A DNA stretch of 64,000 nucleotides from Wocania arenilitoris (GTDB lineage Bacteria > Bacteroidota > Bacteroidia > Flavobacteriales > Flavobacteriaceae): NCBI RefSeq assembly GCF_021728535.1, contig NZ_JAKKDU010000008.1:124001-188000 (forward strand), in the 5' to 3' direction. The position numbers and the translations under genes were made by a program. A model generated the notes under the pieces. The model searched no databases, had not been told where the DNA came from, and saw nothing but the letters and a program-made list of their open reading frames with translations. The first letter of the stretch is position 1. Each line of letters begins with the position of its first letter. This document shows positions 1 through 10,221 of the stretch, piece by piece.

Positions 1-3000
1 CTTGTATGCCCCATTTTTTTGGCAATAATTGCCCAATATTAACATTAGTTACCACGTCGTATTGTTTAACATCTTCTAATGCACGCTGACTTGGACCTTG
101 CTCTATACCCCCGAAACCAGAAGTGCTCTGTCTTCCCGTTGCACTAATATTCGCAAAATCTGCAAAGTTTGTATCCATACTTACAACTGCAGCCCAACCA
201 CCTTTGTTATCTAAATCGGATAAACGCAACTCGTTAAACCAAACTTCGGCGCAAATATCATCTCTATTTGTAGCATTTTTAACCCCAACCATTAATGTTC
301 TTACATCTCCAAAATTAGGATTTCCTCTTATGGCTATTCTATGCTGACCCGCTATGTAATTTGAATATTGATCGCCAGTAACAGGTACAGCTTCGCCATT
401 AATAACATCATAAAACGTGGGGCTTAAGTTGGTTAAAGTACCATCTGAAATTCCTATAGATTTAATTTGCCCTAAAACATCTATTGGTAAATTAATTTCG
501 TTTTCTTCTGGCCAAAGCCCTTCTCTTGTAGCTGAAGTTGAAACTTGTAATGGGATTTCTATTTGATAAAAATTCTCATTTAAATCGTTACCTATTCTAA
601 TAAATCCTACCAAATCATTATTATCCAATGGATTTCCAGAATCATCAGCTTCGGCATGCATAAACATTCTTATACGCTTATACTGACGCATATCTATACT
701 TATGTTTTTAAATACTGCTTTTGAATCTTCTGATTCTAAATTACATACATTAACCACTAACGATTGTTCATTTTGTGGAACAACAGTGTTATTATTAAAG
801 AGCTCTTCTGGTTCAATCCCTGGTGGTCTTGCGTAACTTCCTTCGTTTTCAAGCGTACCTATAACACCTACTGAGAAATCGGTTTGTGGGTCGTCTGGTG
901 TTGCGTCATTTTCATCTAAAGCTTTTGTGTATCGTCTCCAATCACTACGTACTAAATCTAAAGTACCAAAACGAAATACGGTGTTCTCTTGAAATTCTTT
1001 TAGAAATACACGCGCAAATCTTATAGAACGTAAATCGCTAATCCCTCCAATTGAAGTGACGTGACTACCTTGTACTGGAATTCTGAATTGATACCAACGC
1101 ACATCTTTTGAATCTCCATTTGGCAAAGCCCTTGGTCTCACTTTTATATCTCTTAAAAAATCTTTTAAAGGATTACTGGTTGGTAAATTATCTAAATCTG
1201 CTTCAGATTCTGGTAAGTTTTGACGCGTAATATCTAACTCATATTCAAAATAACTATTAATCGTATTCATGGTGTTATCACGATTAATATCTTCTGCGTC
1301 TGGTTGTGTATTTGCAGCTCTTACAGTATCTGAAAAGGTATCTGGTGTATTACCCTCAACGCCGTTATACTTTTTGTAACGCTCAAAAATATTACCTTGT
1401 GTATCTAAAAAATAACTGTAATTATCATTTGCTGGATCTTCTAACCCTGCAAAATCTGGAAATTTAACACTTTCATCTGCATCACTTAAACCATCATAAC
1501 CAATATCTTGAAGCACTCTATCTTCTCCCGTTGAATCAAAGGCATAAATTAATGATTGATTTGATGGTGTTTTTCCCCAAGACGTTTCTGTTGTAAACGC
1601 ATTGTTCGATGAATCGGGTAATCCATTTTCGTATTGTTTTCTTCCATCTGATAGTACATCCTCAGAAATATTACCTAAGTTAAACACCAGTTTACCACCT
1701 GGGTTTGCTGGGTTTTCTTGAAATGGATCTTGCAACCAAAATTCAATATATTCTACATTAGCTTGTTCTAAATCTGTTGATGTTAATTGACGGGTAATTC
1801 CTGCCCAACTTTCTTGAGGATTTGGTAATGTGTTTCCGTTTGCTGCAGGATTAAAGTTGTATGGGCCTCTTTCTGATGGATAATATGCTAAATCTAAAGT
1901 GAAAAGCACCGAATTTTGACCTTGTACTAACTGTCTATCTGGAAACAGTTCGTTTATAAAAACACGACTTGTAAATAAATCTGATAAATCATCATCCGAA
2001 ATGTCGTCTGGTCTTCTAGAACTATAAAAAATAGGATCGATTGAATACCAGTTTAATAGGGCCCTTTGGTAACCATTTTGCAAGTTTAACGCACTATTTG
2101 GGTCGGTTACTTCTACATATCCCAAATCGGTGTCAAACGGCGTACTTGATAAAAACCACGATAGCTGCGATTTTAAATCGATGCTTCCTTGAGTTCCTTC
2201 AAAATCATCAACGTAAGATGTGGCTTCGCCATTAAGGTTTGTGCCTTTTGGAGCTCCGGGTGCTAAATAAGCAAACTCACCACGTAAGGACAAATTAGAT
2301 TCTACATCAGTATCTATATTGGGTAGTTTATTTACCAACCGCGTTAAAAAAGGCACTTGAGTTGAAAAATTACCATTAAGTCCAAAAATGGTGTTATTTA
2401 TAGGTTCTGTACCGTAATTTGCTTTTTGAGTAATAGGGCGTTCATTTAAGTTTAAAAGTGTACCACCCAAAACAAAGTTTTCATTAAATTTATGCTCTAT
2501 ATTAATACCTGTAAAGCGTCTTGTTTGTTGACCAAAAACCGCATTGTTTTCAGTATTCACCTCAATTGGAGTATTAGAAGCTTTTAATGATTCGTCTAAA
2601 ATCTCAACTCTTGCCGCAGGATAATTCACTACATAATCAACGCCTTCAACTAAAACACGCCCGCCTGCTGTTACCGTTACGGAACCCCGAGCTGTTCCAA
2701 ATGGAATTGGAATACCTCCACCACCAACAGATTTATAACGCCCTTTTAATTTAAACTTATTTTTTTCGAACTCATCTAAAGCAGCGGTTTTTGTGCTTTT
2801 ATATAATATGTCGTAAACGTATTTAGCTTGATTTTCGTTATATGTTGAACTAACATTATAATCTTCCGCTGGATTAAGTGATAATTTTTCAAATAAATAT
2901 TCTCCAAAAGGTTCTACGCTTGGAAAAATAATTTTACCCGTTTGAGGCAACACCGTTATGTTAGGTACAAAATCGAAAAAACCATCACCCTTACTTTGCG

Positions 3001-4765
3001 GGTCATTATTAAAATTTAATTTATCTAAATTAAACACTCTTAGTAAAGGCGTTTCGTTTAAGGGTTTTTCTACAGGACCAGGATCTGGAAATGGCGTGCT
3101 TCCAACTGGTGAAATAAAATTTAAAGGTGAGGCTTCGTTATAAAATATATTAAGTGTAAAATCATCTTGACTTAAATTGAATGCACCTGTATCATAAATG
3201 TTTTTCATCATCAAATCCCAAACTGGTTGATTTACATCTGTAATACTACTTTTTAGCATTTTTAATACTAAATTCTGATTGGTGATTTGCCCAGAATTAT
3301 TATCTACATCGGTTGCAGCAATCCCATCATTTGCAAATTCTCCTACTTGATACACTTGTCCTGCAATGGTAAATTGGAAAGCCACTGCTAAAACTTCGTC
3401 ATTATTTAAGCGCTGACTTAATGAAATATACCCTAAATCCTTATTTAAAGTATACTCCTGCCCATTAATTAATTTTCTTGCGTTTTCTAATTTCGCATAG
3501 TCAAATCCTTCATTTACATTAGGTACTAAAATTCCCGATTGTACTGTTGCGACATCTCTAACGGCATCAGTTAACACACTTGTTGAGCCAATAGCAGTTG
3601 GATCGAAATCATTATTGCCATTATCAGGAATAGCACCAAACCCAACATTTACAAAGCCTCCTGGTGGAGTTTGTAATCCTATTACGTCTGATTCACCTAA
3701 ATCTTGAATCGCAACAATATTTCTAATATTATCAGTTCTGTTACTTCTATTTGTTACCCATACTTCAAGCCTTGTTATTTGTAAACCACGATTATTTATA
3801 TAGGGGTAAGTTTCTAAAGCAGTATCATAAGTGTCTCTAAAGTATTGTGCTAAAAAGAAGTGCCTGTTTTCATCATAATCATGAATGAATTTATCAAATT
3901 CCTCAAGTGTTCCGCCGCCTTGGGCAACAACACTACTAGATTGCGATCGTTGCTCAGAAAACACACCTGTAACTGTTGTTTTACCAAACTGCAATTGTGC
4001 TTTAACACCAAAAAGACTTTGCGCTCCTGTAATTAACGAGCTATTTAATGGCATACTTACATTACCAACTTCTATTTTTTGAATAATATCATCTTCAGTC
4101 GGTGTGTATTCCAACTTTATGATATCTTGAAAATCGTAACTCGATTGTGTATCATAATTAGCTGTTACTTGAAGTCGAGTACCAACTTTACCTAATAAAC
4201 TTAAACTGATACGTTGGTCGAAATCAAAAGTAAAATTACTTCTGTTTCGTGGGGAAAATGATGGGTTATTCTGTTTTGTAAACAAAATCCCTAAATCCAT
4301 CTCAACAGAACCTTGAGGAATAACACTTATGGTATCACTTCCAAAAATTGAAGTAAAAAAATCTGACTTTACGTAAAATTCAGGAATTAAGTTTTTTTGG
4401 CCGTCTTTGGCTCCTGATTTTTTACCATCAAAAGCATCAATTTTTTCTTTGTAATAGGACTTTAAATTTTCTTTAGCAACCAAATCAAAATACTCCTTTG
4501 GTGTTAAAATAACAGGGTATTTTATATTGTAAGTTCCTATTTTTTCGGTATAAATATAACGGTTCGTTACTGGATCGAAAGTATATTTAGACTGAACACT
4601 ATTTGGGTTTGGAGCTTTTATTTTTCCTAAACTAAATCCCGTTTTTACAGAATCTTGTGCTTGTACTGGTTGCTGAGACCACATTGAAAGTGAAAACAAT
4701 AGCACAAAAACTAAAAAAAGATAATGTTTTATCGATTTATAAAAATTTAGGTTAGTTATATTCAA
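1..4765 (-). CDS. sprA: Gliding motility / T9SS outer-membrane protein SprA (3' end outside window)
   Basis: About 1,588 residues of SprA are visible and the C-terminal part lies beyond base 1. In gliding Bacteroidota SprA is the very large outer-membrane beta-barrel translocon of the type IX secretion system, needed to export adhesins such as SprB. The N-terminus shows a hydrophobic signal segment (LFLVFVLLFSLSMWSQ), then family stretches such as FDFDQRISLSLLGKVGTRLQ and GDGFFDFVP. No ATG precedes the signal peptide. After the in-frame stop the only usual start is TTG at 4765, seven bases from the ruvA stop, giving MNITNLNFYKSIKHYLFLVF. The first in-frame ATG lies inside the signal peptide. 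The order ruvA-sprA matches other flavobacteria and suggests co-transcription. Identity is very sure; the start is inferred. Confidence 0.95.
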   Translation of the reverse strand, partial: MNITNLNFYKSIKHYLFLVFVLLFSLSMWSQQPVQAQDSVKTGFSLGKIKAPNPNSVQSKYTFDPVTNRYIYTEKIGTYNIKYPVILTPKEYFDLVAKENLKSYYKEKIDAFDGKKSGAKDGQKNLIPEFYVKSDFFTSIFGSDTISVIPQGSVEMDLGILFTKQNNPSFSPRNRSNFTFDFDQRISLSLLGKVGTRLQVTANYDTQSSYDFQDIIKLEYTPTEDDIIQKIEVGNVSMPLNSSLITGAQSLFGVKAQLQFGKTTVTGVFSEQRSQSSSVVAQGGGTLEEFDKFIHDYDENRHFFLAQYFRDTYDTALETYPYINNRGLQITRLEVWVTNRSNRTDNIRNIVAIQDLGESDVIGLQTPPGGFVNVGFGAIPDNGNNDFDPTAIGSTSVLTDAVRDVATVQSGILVPNVNEGFDYAKLENARKLINGQEYTLNKDLGYISLSQRLNNDEVLAVAFQFTIAGQVYQVGEFANDGIAATDVDNNSGQITNQNLVLKMLKSSITDVNQPVWDLMMKNIYDTGAFNLSQDDFTLNIFYNEASPLNFISPVGSTPFPDPGPVEKPLNETPLLRVFNLDKLNFNNDPQSKGDGFFDFVPNITVLPQTGKIIFPSVEPFGEYLFEKLSLNPAEDYNVSSTYNENQAKYVYDILYKSTKTAALDEFEKNKFKLKGRYKSVGGGGIPIPFGTARGSVTVTAGGRVLVEGVDYVVNYPAARVEILDESLKASNTPIEVNTENNAVFGQQTRRFTGINIEHKFNENFVLGGTLLNLNERPITQKANYGTEPINNTIFGLNGNFSTQVPFLTRLVNKLPNIDTDVESNLSLRGEFAYLAPGAPKGTNLNGEATSYVDDFEGTQGSIDLKSQLSWFLSSTPFDTDLGYVEVTDPNSALNLQNGYQRALLNWYSIDPIFYSSRRPDDISDDDLSDLFTSRVFINELFPDRQLVQGQNSVLFTLDLAYYPSERGPYNFNPAANGNTLPNPQESWAGITRQLTSTDLEQANVEYIEFWLQDPFQENPANPGGKLVFNLGNISEDVLSDGRKQYENGLPDSSNNAFTTETSWGKTPSNQSLIYAFDSTGEDRVLQDIGYDGLSDADESVKFPDFAGLEDPANDNYSYFLDTQGNIFERYKKYNGVEGNTPDTFSDTVRAANTQPDAEDINRDNTMNTINSYFEYELDITRQNLPESEADLDNLPTSNPLKDFLRDIKVRPRALPNGDSKDVRWYQFRIPVQGSHVTSIGGISDLRSIRFARVFLKEFQENTVFRFGTLDLVRSDWRRYTKALDENDATPDDPQTDFSVGVIGTLENEGSYARPPGIEPEELFNNNTVVPQNEQSLVVNVCNLESEDSKAVFKNISIDMRQYKRIRMFMHAEADDSGNPLDNNDLVGFIRIGNDLNENFYQIEIPLQVSTSATREGLWPEENEINLPIDVLGQIKSIGISDGTLTNLSPTFYDVINGEAVPVTGDQYSNYIAGQHRIAIRGNPNFGDVRTLMVGVKNATNRDDICAEVWFNELRLSDLDNKGGWAAVVSMDTNFADFANISATGRQSTSGFGGIEQGPSQRALEDVKQYDVVTNVNIGQLLPKKWGIQ

Positions 4766-4771
4766 AATCTG

Positions 4772-5353
4772 TTATAAATTTTTTAAAGCTTGTTTTATAA
4801 TGGTTTCAACATTAGCATCGGGTTGAGACATTATAATTTTATCGACAACACGTTCTGCTTGCTTTTTAGTAAAACCAAGGACTTCTAATGCAGTTAACGC
4901 TTCATCCTTATTGGTATTGTCTTTAGAAACAGAAACTTCATCAATATCGTAAATCTTTAAAATTTTATCTTTTAAATCAATAATAACACGCTGCGCTGTT
5001 TTTGCTCCAATACCTTTAATAGATTGAATTAATGCCACATCGCCAACTGCAATACCTTCTCTTACTTGTTTTGGTGTTAAAGAGGATAACATGGTACGCG
5101 CAATACTAGAACCAATGCCACTTACAGAAATAAGTAATCTGAAAATTTCGCGTTCTGCCAAAGATGAAAACCCATAAAGTGTATGAGAGTCTTCTTTAAC
5201 TTGAAGATGTGTATATAATTTTAATTGTTCTCCATCCGGTATTTGAGAATAGGTATGCAACGAAATGTTGAGTATATAGCCTACTCCGTTACATTCAATA
5301 ACAACATGTGTTGGATTTTTTTCGGTAAGTTTTCCTTGAATGTGAGTAATCAT
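4772..5353 (-). CDS. ruvA: Holliday junction branch migration protein RuvA
   Basis: A 193-residue protein of normal RuvA length. RuvA tetramers bind the four-way Holliday junction and load RuvB. The N-terminal OB-fold begins MITHIQGKLTEKNPTHVVIE. The helix-hairpin-helix region carries LISVSGIGSSIARTMLSSL and IQSIKGIGAKTAQRVIIDLK at about residues 75-130. The C-terminal domain that contacts RuvB (EALTALEVLGFTKKQAERVV) is complete. ruvB is in the same window but some 5 kb away in its own unit. A TACATTTG box (5377-5384, minus strand) could be its -7 element. sprA follows after a few bases. Confidence 0.97.
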   Translation of the reverse strand: MITHIQGKLTEKNPTHVVIECNGVGYILNISLHTYSQIPDGEQLKLYTHLQVKEDSHTLYGFSSLAEREIFRLLISVSGIGSSIARTMLSSLTPKQVREGIAVGDVALIQSIKGIGAKTAQRVIIDLKDKILKIYDIDEVSVSKDNTNKDEALTALEVLGFTKKQAERVVDKIIMSQPDANVETIIKQALKNL

Positions 5354-5410
5354 AAATCCCCTTAATCTTAATCAACCAAATGTAATAAAATTATTTACAT
5401 TAAATAACGA

Positions 5411-7705
5411 TTAAGCATTCGTCTTTTCTTGCTCCTTCTTTTCTTTATGCTGTGCATCAATTACCGCAATGGCTGTCATGTTTACAATTTCATCAACACT
5501 GGCTCCCAATTGTAAAATATGCACTGGTTTACGCATACCCATCATTATTGGGCCAATGGATTGTGCTTCATTGAGTTCTTTTAGTAATTTATAGGTAATA
5601 TTTGCTGAATCTAAATTTGGAAAAATGAGTGCATTTACTTTTCTTCCGACTAGTTTAGAAAATGGAAATTTTTCGCGAAGCATATCATCATTCAAAGCAA
5701 AATCGGTTTGTAACTCGCCATCAACAAGCATATCTGGAAAATGACGATGTAAATACGATACTGCTTCTCGTACTTTAGATGCATTAATATGTTCTGAAGA
5801 CCCAAAGTTAGAATACGAAGTCATTGCCATAACGGGTTCCATACCAAACATTTTAATAATCCAAGCTGTCATTTGTGCTATTTTGGTTAAATCTTTAGCA
5901 CTTGGATCGATGTTAATTGAGGTATCACTTAAAAAAAGTGGTCCTCTTTTAGTCATCATAACATTTGTTGTGGCTATTCTTGTGGCTCCTTTTGCCAAAC
6001 CTATAAGTTCTAACATAGGTTTTACAACCGTTGGGTAATTTCTAGAATACCCAGAAATAAGAGCATCGGCATCACCTTCGTTAACCATCATTGCTGCAAA
6101 ATAGTTGCGCTCCCGCATTAGTTTTTGAGCTGAATAAAGTGTTACACCTCTTCGTTTACGTTGCTCCCAATATACTTTGGCATACTTATTTTTACGAGAA
6201 TTTTCTTCTTCGGTTTTAGGATCTATAATTGGCACATCAGCATCAAACTCTATTTCTTTCATTAGGTGTTGAATAGTCTCTTTTCTACCTAGTAAAATAG
6301 GAAATGCAATGCCATCCTCATAAGCTATTTGCGCTGCTTTTAGAACAGCTAATTGATCGGCTTCGGCAAAAACAACACGCTTTGGATTTAGTTTAGCTCT
6401 GTTGAGTAATAGTCTGACTAATTTATTATCTGAACCCAAACGTTCTCTAAGATTATCTTTGTATTTTTCCCAATCGGTAATTGGTTCTTTAGCAATACCG
6501 CTTTCCATAGCTGCCTTTGCAACAGCTGGTGGAACCTCAGCAATTAAACGCGGATCGAATGGTTTAGGAATAATATAATCTTTACCAAAAGTTAGTCGTG
6601 TTTCTCCATAAGCAATATTAACTTGTTCTGGCACGGGTTCCTTGGCTAATCTGGCAAGTGCTTTAACAGCAGCCATTTTCATTGCTTCGTTAATTTTTGT
6701 GGCGCGCACATCTAGCGCCCCTCTAAATATAAACGGAAAGCCTAATACGTTATTAACTTGATTAGGGTGATCGCTTCTGCCAGTTGCCATAATAATATCT
6801 TTACGTGTAGCAACAGCAATATCGTATTTTATTTCTGGATCTGGGTTAGCCATGGCAAATACAATAGGATTTTTTGCCATGCTTAAAAGCATTTCTGGAG
6901 TTACAATATCTGGCATTGATAAACCAATAAAAACATCAGCGTTTTTCATGGCTTCATCTAATGTGTCTATTTTTCTATGCGTTGAAAATTCTGCTTTTTC
7001 TTTAGATAAATTTTCTCGGTCATTTCTAATAACACCTTTACTATCAAGCATAACCATGTTTTCGCGTTTAGCTCCAAAAGCTTGATATAATCTTGAACAC
7101 GAAATGGCTGCAGCTCCAGCTCCGCTTATTACAATTTTTGTTTCCTCAATTTTTCTTTTGGTGAGCTCTAAAGCATTAATTAGTGCTGCTGCAGAAATTA
7201 TTGCAGTTCCATGTTGGTCGTCGTGCATCACAGGAATATCTAATTCTTCCTTTAAGCGGCGTTCTATTTCAAAAGCTTCAGGAGCTTTTATATCTTCTAA
7301 ATTAATGCCTCCAAAAGTGGGTGCAATATTTTTAACGGTCTCTATAAATTTGTCAACGTTTTCAGTATCAACTTCAATATCAAAAACATCAATATCAGCA
7401 AAAATTTTAAACAACAAACCTTTTCCTTCCATAACAGGTTTAGAGGCTTCTGGACCAATGTTGCCTAAACCTAAAACTGCTGTTCCGTTAGATATTACGG
7501 CTACTAAATTACCTTTGGCTGTATACTTATACGCGTTATTTTTATCTTTTTCAATTTCTAAGCAGGGTTCTGCTACACCAGGTGAATAGGCTAATGACAA
7601 ATCTCTTTGACTCGCATACTTTTTAGTTGGAACAACTTTTATTTTTCCTGGAGTTGGTTTTGCGTGATATATAAGGGCTTCTCTTCGTTTGCTTTCTTCG
7701 CTCAT
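5411..7705 (-). CDS. maeB: NADP-dependent malic enzyme with phosphotransacetylase-like domain (MaeB type)
   Basis: A 764-residue fusion. The N-terminal malic enzyme part (about 1-430) would oxidatively decarboxylate malate to pyruvate. The C-terminal part (about 430-764) is the phosphate acetyl/butyryl transferase-like domain typical of MaeB, usually regulatory (acetyl-CoA sensing) rather than catalytic. Visible motifs are SLAYSPGVAEPC, NGTAVLGLGNIGP, VMHDDQHGTAIISAAALINA and the dinucleotide fold around IVISGAGAAAISC. The length is normal. A good flavobacterial promoter lies just upstream (7729-7757). Together with pckA in this window it links the C4 and C3 pools. Choice of NADP is inferred from the family. 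Confidence 0.95.
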   Translation of the reverse strand: MSEESKRREALIYHAKPTPGKIKVVPTKKYASQRDLSLAYSPGVAEPCLEIEKDKNNAYKYTAKGNLVAVISNGTAVLGLGNIGPEASKPVMEGKGLLFKIFADIDVFDIEVDTENVDKFIETVKNIAPTFGGINLEDIKAPEAFEIERRLKEELDIPVMHDDQHGTAIISAAALINALELTKRKIEETKIVISGAGAAAISCSRLYQAFGAKRENMVMLDSKGVIRNDRENLSKEKAEFSTHRKIDTLDEAMKNADVFIGLSMPDIVTPEMLLSMAKNPIVFAMANPDPEIKYDIAVATRKDIIMATGRSDHPNQVNNVLGFPFIFRGALDVRATKINEAMKMAAVKALARLAKEPVPEQVNIAYGETRLTFGKDYIIPKPFDPRLIAEVPPAVAKAAMESGIAKEPITDWEKYKDNLRERLGSDNKLVRLLLNRAKLNPKRVVFAEADQLAVLKAAQIAYEDGIAFPILLGRKETIQHLMKEIEFDADVPIIDPKTEEENSRKNKYAKVYWEQRKRRGVTLYSAQKLMRERNYFAAMMVNEGDADALISGYSRNYPTVVKPMLELIGLAKGATRIATTNVMMTKRGPLFLSDTSINIDPSAKDLTKIAQMTAWIIKMFGMEPVMAMTSYSNFGSSEHINASKVREAVSYLHRHFPDMLVDGELQTDFALNDDMLREKFPFSKLVGRKVNALIFPNLDSANITYKLLKELNEAQSIGPIMMGMRKPVHILQLGASVDEIVNMTAIAVIDAQHKEKKEQEKTNA

Positions 7706-7728
7706 AATGTAGTTAATTAACTAATTTG

Positions 7729-7757
7729 CAAATATAATAATCCTATCAACGAAACAA
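7729..7757 (-). promoter_or_regulatory. Predicted promoter of maeB
   Basis: Read on the minus strand, TTG (7757-7755), an 18-base spacer and TATATTTG (7736-7729) match the flavobacterial sigma consensus TTG-N17-23-TAnnTTTG. It sits about 25 bases upstream of the maeB ATG and directly after the queG stop codon, so maeB probably has its own transcript. Confidence 0.6.
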
Positions 7758-8678
7758 CTAATCTTTTAAAAAACTAATATTTCTTTTTAAGCCAGAAAAC
7801 TTAGTGCGCTTTACAGCAGATTTTTTAAATACTTTTTTAAACGTGTCTTCTGTTATTTCTTCCCAGTCTTTTTTAGTCATTGAAAGTAAATCTGGATGAG
7901 GACTAAAAAGGGGCTCATTATGTGGTTTGCTAAATTTATTCCATGGACAAACATCTTGACAAACATCGCAACCAAACATCCAATCGTCAAACTGTCCTTT
8001 AAATTCTGTAGGGATGTTTTCTTTTAATTCTATGGTAAAATAAGATATGCATTTGCTCCCATCTACCAAATATGGTTCAGTTATGGCTTCTGTAGGGCAA
8101 GCATCAATACAGGCAGTACACGTGCCGCAATGGTCGGTAACTGGAGTATCATAATCTAATTCTAAATCAATTATTAATTCTGCTATAAAATAAAATGAGC
8201 CTACTTGTTGGGTTAGTAAATTACTGTGTTTACCAATCCAACCTAAACCAGATTTTGCAGCCCAAGCTTTATCGAGAACTGGTGCTGAATCTACAAAAGC
8301 ACGTCCATTTACTTCGCCAATTTCATCTTGAATAAAGTTTAAAAGTGATTTTAATTTGTCTTTTATTACAAAATGATAATCGGTACCAAAGGCATATTTA
8401 GATAGCTTAAAGGTATTTTTAGTTTGAGTTACTTCGGGATAATAATTTAATAATAACGACACGACACTTTTCGAGTCTTCAACAAGTTTTGTTGGGTCTA
8501 AGCGTTTATCAAAATGGTTTTCCATGTACTGCATTTCTCCATGCATATTGTTATTTAACCATTTTTCTAATCGCGGTGCTTCTTCTTCTAAAAACTGCGC
8601 TTTGCTAATACCACAAGACAAAAAACCGAGGCGTTTAGCTTCGGTTTTTATGAGTTTTGAGTAATTTAATTTGTTCAC
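7758..8678 (-). CDS. queG: Epoxyqueuosine reductase QueG
   Basis: A 306-residue iron-sulfur, cobalamin-dependent enzyme for the last step of queuosine synthesis, reducing epoxyqueuosine to queuosine in tRNA wobble positions. Two ferredoxin-type clusters are clear: [16 protein letters not shown] with a downstream Cys in DGSKCISY, and [11 protein letters not shown]. The substrate region contains [20 protein letters not shown], with the conserved Asp used for catalysis in the family. Eubacterial members vary in length because the C-terminal HEAT repeats may be absent; this one is the short form. It is followed by maeB, which has its own promoter. Confidence 0.95.
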   Translation of the reverse strand: MNKLNYSKLIKTEAKRLGFLSCGISKAQFLEEEAPRLEKWLNNNMHGEMQYMENHFDKRLDPTKLVEDSKSVVSLLLNYYPEVTQTKNTFKLSKYAFGTDYHFVIKDKLKSLLNFIQDEIGEVNGRAFVDSAPVLDKAWAAKSGLGWIGKHSNLLTQQVGSFYFIAELIIDLELDYDTPVTDHCGTCTACIDACPTEAITEPYLVDGSKCISYFTIELKENIPTEFKGQFDDWMFGCDVCQDVCPWNKFSKPHNEPLFSPHPDLLSMTKKDWEEITEDTFKKVFKKSAVKRTKFSGLKRNISFLKD

Positions 8679-8725
8679 TTTGTTTATTAAAACATCTAAA
8701 CTACAATTTTGTTTTTAAAATTAAT

Positions 8726-10069
8726 TTAAATGAATCCTAAATCTTTTTGCGATTGTGAATCTGCATTTGGGAAACAATTGCCAGAAGGTAACTTTTCTGG
8801 TACATATCGTGTTAAATTATCGTCGTATAAAGATCTTTCAATAAATAGAGTTAAAAAATCTACTTCACTTTCTGTTAAATTAAGAGGCGTAAACATTGAA
8901 GACAGCTTTTCTGATGGCACCTCTACATTTTCATGTACCGCTGCATTTTTATAACTAATAATATCCTTTACACTTTTAAAGCTTCCACCATGGCCATAAA
9001 AACCTACCCCTTTTAAGTTGTATAATTGTGGCGTTTTAAATTTGTAATCATCGTTACTGTTCCCTGTAAATCCGCCTCGTCCTTTTTTTGTTGCTTCATC
9101 AACTACTGTTAATACGTTTTCACCTACCAAATCATTCATTCCCAATGCATGAAAACTCATACCATTTAAACCTGGTCCAGAATGGCATGTATAGCATTTA
9201 CCTTTATCAAAAAATAATGTTGCGCCTTGTAACTCTTCATTGCTCATGGCTTGCTCTTCGCCTTTAAGCCATTTTTGAAATGGTGCTTGGTTTGGAAGCA
9301 ATGTACGCTCGTAAGCTGCAATTGCCAAACCAGCATTTAACTTAGAGTAGCGGTCGCTTTCATCGACATTAGGATAGGCTTCATCAAACATTATTTTATA
9401 AGATGAGTTTTTTATAAAATCTTCATCAATAACCAATCTATGTACATCTAATCCAGCAATGGCTTGAGTTTCCACACCTTCAAAACCTAATGTGTTAGAT
9501 TCTTTTGGAGTTCCAATTGTCCAACTTACTTCAGTTCCTGAGTTGGTTCCTGTAGCACCAAACTGCCCATTCCATAACATTACATCTTGATAGGCTACAT
9601 TTAATACACTTGGGCTTCTAATGGGTTGTACATCTAAATTTTCCTCCATATAGTTTGAAGATTTAATGCGTCCTTCGCCAAACGAACCAAAACCAAAACC
9701 ACCTTCACCAATGCCTTGTAAAATGCCACTTTGGAATCCCGCAGCTACATGATGACAACTTGCACATGAATAGGTGCTCATGCCTTCAGGTTGCTTAGGG
9801 TTTAAACCTAATCCTGTTTCATGATAAAGCAATTTACCTAGGGCTACTTTAGCATCAGTTATAGGGTTATTAACATCATTAGGAATTGCTAAGTAATCAT
9901 TTGAGGCTGGAAGAATTAATGCATCTTTAGAACCGTATAATTCAAGAATTTTCTTTTCTAAGTTGTTTTGAAGTGTGATGTCTACATAATCATCATTATC
10001 TGTAGCACAAGAAAAAAACAGAGTTGCTATACAAATAGCAAGCAGGTTACATACTCGTAGGTTTTTCAT
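8726..10069 (-). CDS. Di-haem cytochrome c peroxidase / MauG-family lipoprotein
   Basis: A 447-residue exported protein. A lipobox ends at Cys21 (ATLFFSC), so it is probably a periplasm-facing lipoprotein. Two c-type haem sites are visible, CASCHH at 102-107 and CYTCHS at 292-297, the layout of bacterial cytochrome c peroxidases and MauG-like enzymes that reduce hydrogen peroxide or oxidise a protein partner. RSPSVLNVAYQDVMLWNGQF and KTPQLYNLKGVGFYGHGGSF are family stretches. No partner gene is adjacent. A strong promoter match lies at 10099-10130. Whether it is a peroxidase or a MauG-like oxidase cannot be settled from sequence. Confidence 0.88.
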   Translation of the reverse strand: MKNLRVCNLLAICIATLFFSCATDNDDYVDITLQNNLEKKILELYGSKDALILPASNDYLAIPNDVNNPITDAKVALGKLLYHETGLGLNPKQPEGMSTYSCASCHHVAAGFQSGILQGIGEGGFGFGSFGEGRIKSSNYMEENLDVQPIRSPSVLNVAYQDVMLWNGQFGATGTNSGTEVSWTIGTPKESNTLGFEGVETQAIAGLDVHRLVIDEDFIKNSSYKIMFDEAYPNVDESDRYSKLNAGLAIAAYERTLLPNQAPFQKWLKGEEQAMSNEELQGATLFFDKGKCYTCHSGPGLNGMSFHALGMNDLVGENVLTVVDEATKKGRGGFTGNSNDDYKFKTPQLYNLKGVGFYGHGGSFKSVKDIISYKNAAVHENVEVPSEKLSSMFTPLNLTESEVDFLTLFIERSLYDDNLTRYVPEKLPSGNCFPNADSQSQKDLGFI

Positions 10070-10098
10070 TATAAATGGGGTTATTACGTTTTAAGTTT

Positions 10099-10130
10099 CA
10101 AACATAACAACACTACAAAAAACCTTACAA
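10099..10130 (-). promoter_or_regulatory. Predicted promoter of the cytochrome c peroxidase gene
   Basis: On the minus strand, TTG (10130-10128), 21 bases and TATGTTTG (10106-10099) match TTG-N17-23-TAnnTTTG about 30 bases ahead of the ATG. It is one of the best promoter matches in the window. Confidence 0.6.
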
Positions 10131-10221
10131 CTTTTTTGTTAAATTAAACGAATTATTAGTTAATCTGTTAAAAGGTTTTATTTGTTCGATAAATTACTTT
10201 AGGTAAAATTATCGTTAAATA

